NCBI RefSeq assembly: GCF_001949145.1
Contig: NW_019091575.1
Span: 67,849 to 101,809 of the forward strand
Direction: 5' to 3'
DNA: 33,961 bases
Source: Acanthaster planci
Taxonomy: Eukaryota; Echinodermata; Asteroidea; Valvatida; Acanthasteridae
The position numbers and the translations under genes were made by a program. Each line of letters starts with the position of its first letter. The first letter of the stretch is position 1. Shown in pieces: positions 13,701 to 19,700 of this stretch. The notes under the pieces are model-generated. The model saw only the letters and a program-made list of their open reading frames with translations. It did no database searches and was not told the DNA's origin.

Positions 13701-16700
13701 TCTTAAGAGTCATTGATTTCGCAATTTCTTTTTTCCTTTTTCTTTTTCCCATTGTACATACTTTTGCCAGGCAGCTCTTTGGCCATTTTTTATATTTCAC
13801 TCTTTATCAAACTTGAACCCAGTTGAGATTTAATGAGCTACCTTAAACATGTGCACTTAATGTTGAAGTCGTGCTGACCTCATACATGTACATGTAACAA
13901 GTCATGAGACAAGGCCTTATACATGTAGGTTGATTTTGGTAAGGCCGATATTTCCAGAACTACCAATCCTGTTAAGTTGTAACTACGTATGTAAGCCAGA
14001 TGAAGTGTGTTAACCATATACTGCTGGAGAACCTGATTTCGGGTACTTTGGGTGTGTATGCATAGCCGTGGTGCCCGAAATCGAACAAAAGAGCTGGGCC
14101 TTGTAACAAAAGACTATACTTAGAACAAAAGACCCGCTGCTGGGATTTGCCATCATTTTTCAGCTTGCATTAATTGGAAGGAATCCGTCATTGTTTTGAA
14201 ACAGTATACCACTGTTTTCAGCGTGCTCATCCCATGGCACCAGGAACAAAAGTGCTCCAGCTCCCCATCAATGAATGATACAGTACCGCTGCAAGCTAAT
14301 CCAGCCGCATTTGAAAAGACTCCACTGGCATTCACTGGGATTAAAGGAAATTACGCAACACCTCGCAATTCTGGGCTCAGTCTCTTTACTGGGCGGCAGG
14401 CCTAGCTGAAATACTCGGGCATCATTTGATTTTGCCAGTCAGATTAGAGTAGCCACCAGATAGTCATTCGTGTTGGTGTAAACATCCAGTAAATGAAATA
14501 ATGAAGTTTTGAAGAATTTTGAAAACTGAAAATGTTGAAAATCGCCGATATGTAGACACTGCGTTTTTAAAAGCACCCGGCAGGAAATGGTTAACCCTAA
14601 CCCCCAAGGGTGGCTGGCCCTAACCTTCCCCATTCGCACAAAGTTAAACACCCATATGGGACTTTGTGCACAGAGGCTGTTGGACTTTGTTTGTCTGAGG
14701 TATGCCAAACCCAATGCAAAAGCCAGCTGTTATGGGCCTACCAGACCTATCCCCACAGAATTAAACACTACTGTTTAATTTTGTGTGGTTGGGGAAGGTT
14801 AGGGTTAAAGATGAAAATGTAGGTGATGTCATGATGACGTCCTTTCAGTAGACCAGCTTTGCATCAAGCAGCTTCAGAATATTGCGAACTGGAAACACTG
14901 GGCAGCAACTAGTGATCGATGCTTTCACTATTGGCCAAAAACTGAAGATTACATGATGGTGCTCCTAGTTTCGGACATGGCCGAAGATAAACTGGCCACA
15001 GATGGAAGCGCATCTGGTTCGTTGCCTAATTAGTTTGCCAACCCTGCCAAAAACAGGCTGGAGACTGTCCTCAAGGAAGCTGACTGGGCCTTCAGATTGG
15101 GCATGCGTGCCACATCCTTCATGCTCCTGCTGTCCAAATATCTTGTGAGGGGCTGCAAGGATAACACCTCTATCCTGCTGGTATGGTGTTTGTGGCCTTT
15201 TCCTGTCTCAGTGACTTTGTCAACCTGACTCTTGAGCAGTTCAAACACACCTTGATGCGCATGTCCTGTTGAGCAATGTTTAAAATGCCCTCTTCCTCCC
15301 ATCTGAAGGAGCCATAAAACATTCAAGCTTTCCCCTTGAATGGACCAGACCTCTTCACTGGCAAATTCCAGGAAGCAATGGAGGCTGAAGTTAAATGCAT
15401 CGATGTAATGGACAGGATAAATCTAATAGTCGGCGTTAAAATCCAGCCTATATCAGACAAAACCTTGCACTCCAGCTTGCTGCAGGATGCCCTGCGAAAG
15501 TCCAGGCCATTTTGCCGTCATACTTCTGCTTCAGCCAAGAGAAAAACAATGGCATTTACCTTTGACAAATGCTGAAAACAACCCTACCATCCGAGTGGTC
15601 AGTCATAAAAGCCACTGGTCTCCCGTTCCAGGGGTTGGCATCACTGACTTTCCAGAGCCTTGGTGACCCCCCAGTCTGGGACCCATGGGCAACTGCCTTC
15701 AATTTTCCAGGGGTCCTTGTATCAGACCACGTTTCTTACTGCTGGGTGCTCCAAACAATTCAGTTCTTTTACGTTCTGGAATTCACGAGCACCCCTTCAT
15801 TGGACACCATCATTCGTCAAACCAAAATCCCAACCCACGAAGCAAGATGCCTAGCTTTGGAGGTAAAAATCGAGTCCTTCCTCATGAAGATTGCAACTTG
15901 TATAGTTCCATTGGCAGATAGATCATATTGTTTCCTATCATTTTTTTTCTGACACCAAAAAGGAATGGCAGAAATAAAGCCGAATCCTTGCATAGACACC
16001 CTCATTCCTGGGAACTGTACTCGACATTAAATCCAATATGGCCTTTCCGACAGACACCGGGGTGCCAACAGTGCATTCGACTATTCCCCAACGGGACACT
16101 GGCCCCAGGAGCAGAATGGATGCAGCTATTGGGACTCATGGCAAACATGGTGGACCTCATACCACACTGCTGGCTGCATAACAAGTATAAAACATTTTGT
16201 TTGTCTGTTTACACTGTTATTTGTTTTAGGCATTCTGTTTTTTTGGGGGGGGTTCTTGGGGGGATGCAGCTCCTTTCCTACACCTTCAGCAATTCAACCT
16301 GTCACACCCTGAAGCATACAGAGCAAACCCATTTTGTAGATGTGTGTTGTAGGTACATATACGTACAGGTAATGAAAAATCCACCAGCACATTCAGACAT
16401 TACGACATGCAGAAATCAGTACAATACAGGCGTTTCACAATAGTACACCTCCAAGAATTTTCAATGCGTTGGCTAATCAAAGTCCATTGGCCCAGTGAGC
16501 ATTTTGGAAGGGGGGACAGATTTTGCAAAAAAAATGAATGGTTTTATGACGTAATAAAAGACGTGTCGTGAGCTAGATTGTGTTCTGCTTCTTTCTCGTG
16601 TATGTGTATTTATAGGATGTGTTCGCACTGTTACTCTGTTACTGTGTACATGAGTGAGGATGCGAGCGCATCACTCGCGGGTCACCCCCTGTTTACACAT

Positions 16701-19700
16701 TTCCCAGGTTTGATTACCAGTGTGAAACGACCTTGCATATTCCCGGGAAATACATGGTGGTGTCCCTAGGAATTACCAAATGGGTCTAGTGTGAACAGTT
16801 TCTGGGGTTTTGGTGGGGTAAAAAAATTCCCAGGATTTTCCAGGACATTTATTTCCCAGGGATTGGCTCTGCAGTGTGAAAAAGCCTGTAGATAAATAGG
16901 GTCAACAGAGCGACCCTGGGACTGTTGGGGTTTCACGAAGTAGTGCAGCGTTCATTCCATGGCCCGTCTCTCCCCTATAAACTGACAGGAATCGGTCTGC
17001 GAATAACAAGTGGCATTACATGCTGTACTTGACATTCCACACTAACACCTACTGGCAGAACCATTCCCTGTCCGTTGTAGGGTTAGCCACGCCACACATC
17101 AGGGACTGAGGGTAAGAGCAGGTGGTATCCAAATGCTCAGTTGCCTCACTTCTTGCAGATGCCAATTGTCCTTCCCGCCAGACCAGATTTACTCTACCAA
17201 CCGACATCAGCTGTACTACAGCATCACCCGGCGTCCCTACACCTGACCTGAGTCTCTGTAACTGCCATAGCTGACTTTTTCATGCATCTGTTCAAGTCAG
17301 ACATACAGGTGTCGACCATCCAGAACTACCATTCGGCTATTGCAGCTATTCACAGTGGTTTTTCTGATGGTTCGATGGTCACCGACAACACCTTCTCCAA
17401 GGGATGTTTCTTCAGATTAATTCCTTCCTTTGACCTGCTCAGCTGTGCTTCATCTGCTCACCAGCCCCCCCCCTCCCCTTTGAACCTCTCAGCAAAGCAT
17501 CGCTACTCAACTTGATGGTGAAGCTGGCATATCTACTGGCAGTTACTACATCACATTGAGGCAGTAAACTGAAAGCGTTATCTACTGCTGATGGCCACAT
17601 CCAGTTGGAACCCCATGGTGCTCACCTCATCCCAGCCTTGGGATTCCTCACCAAGAACCAGTCAGTTTCCTTTCACCCTCCTGATATTTTTGTACCGAGC
17701 ATTACTAAACACACTGGGCCCCCAGATGACAAGCCTTGGTGCCCAGTCCGAACTCTTAAATGGTACCTAGCGAGGACTAGAGAGCTCAGAGATTCAACTT
17801 CGCAGCTCTTAATTACAACAATAAAAACCACACTGAGCAGGGACCAGAGACACTGTAGCCAGGTGGGCAGTTTCGGCCATCAAATTTGCCAACTCGAATC
17901 GGCCAAGTCTACTGACTGCAACCATTGCAGATTACCAATACATATGCATTATTTCCGAGTCCATTACATCCATTTGCTAAATTCTTGATTACCAGTATTG
18001 CACCCCAACTCACTCACCCTGGCGAAGGTGTCAGCCATGTTGGTCCTCTTTTTCTTAGTGCCACAGATGTGTTTGCTCCAGCTCCGAATTTTGAGAGTAC
18101 CCTTGTACCTTGCATATGGTTGCTGCCAGGTCTTCACTGCTTTTGGTCACCGTGGAATTTTAACTCCTCACTGTCAAGTTTGACTGAGCATGGCCCACTC
18201 GACTGTTTAGGTTACTTCTCGCTCTAGTGTTCCTTTATCCTTTGAGGTTGGTTGCCTTTTGGTAATGGCTTTTTGTCCAACCACTGCGCCTAGCAGGATG
18301 GTGGCTACGGCCCATTCCCATTCCGATTGAGATCCAAATGTTGTTTCAGCATCCGGGACCAGGCCCACTCTGACCTCTCTGGCCTACTCTTCACCTCGGG
18401 ACACCGAGCCCTCCGGCTTACCATGACATTGTTGCTTTTGGCCTCCCTCTATTGCTGATCCCCTTCCACAGGGTGTGGCATTTGCAGGTCATTCTTCGGC
18501 TTCGGTACAGTGGAATGAATCCACAATTTCTTCTCCCATGCGAGATTCTTCTCAATTAACAGAAGTGGGGCAGAAGTGCAAGTCTCTCGGTCACTCTGTC
18601 TTCCGTCCACTCTTCTGAGAGGAAAAAAAGCAAAGGATCATCAGGATCTCTGTCTACCAAAGATACACTGCAAGCCCTGACAGAGTCTGTCTTGATGCTT
18701 ATTCAGCATTATACTCATCCTCCAGCCACTATGCATCCCAATCTGGATCCTTACTTCCCACGCCCAGACCGTTCGGTGTCCCTTATAGGGCAGTGGGATC
18801 TACCTTTTTCTCCTCAGCCTTTTCAACCAGCGTCCGTTGAGGCCCGTTCCTTGATCCCTCCACTGGCCCTGACCCACCACTACTTGTCTCTGATTCAGGT
18901 CAGTCACAGGATGAGGAAGAGAGAGTTTGGGTAAATGATTTGTCTCATTTGGAGTCCTGCCTTGGCCTGCTCCAAGGAAAAATATTCAGGTTTTGGGACT
19001 TCTCTCTCCTGCTCCTCCTGCGGAAGATCAGAGTCGCCCCTCGTTCAAGCGTTACACACCAGGATCGTCTTTCTCCTCTCATACTCTCTTTCCTAAGCTT
19101 CCTCTGGACTGCTCATGAGTGGAAGCCATGGATAAGCCTGCGAAGGCCGACAGGTGGTACTGCAACAACCATTTTCGCTTGTATTTTAACTTCCAGGCGG
19201 GTGATTACGATACTTATTTTTCGGTACCCAATCACCCTGAGGCTGTTAAGATAAAGTGTGCCCAATGAGGCATACGTCCAGTATTTCATTTGGTGACAAG
19301 ACCCTTCAACGCTCTGGGATATTGACTGTGCTTCCCAGATTGGTGTTCGCTGTATGGCCTTTCTACTCCTTACTGAGTTTCTGCCCCCTGTGTGTGAGAA
19401 GGACTTGGATATCTCCTCATTCTTTTGGTCCACCTGACCTTTGCAATCAGATGTGGTGGACAAAGCATGTGCCACTTTTGCAATGCCTTTTATAAAAGTT
19501 GATGCAAAGTAGAGTGTGCTACATAAAGTTCTGAGATCCTTTTTATCAATAAGTTGGTTGGAGTAGAGAACAGCTGGTGTGGCACCATGTTCAGCAACAT
19601 TTAGACATTTCTTAATAAATCTTGACTGAAGAGCATCAAGATCATAAAGTTGAGTCTCTGTGAGAATGTACACTCAAGAATGTCTCAGTGAAGGCAAACA

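Noticed and set aside
19113-19673. Minus-strand 186-codon ORF, the longest in the window
   Set aside because: It is a chimera of a LINE tail (residues 1-56) and the antisense of a DIRS-like gag; no single gene.
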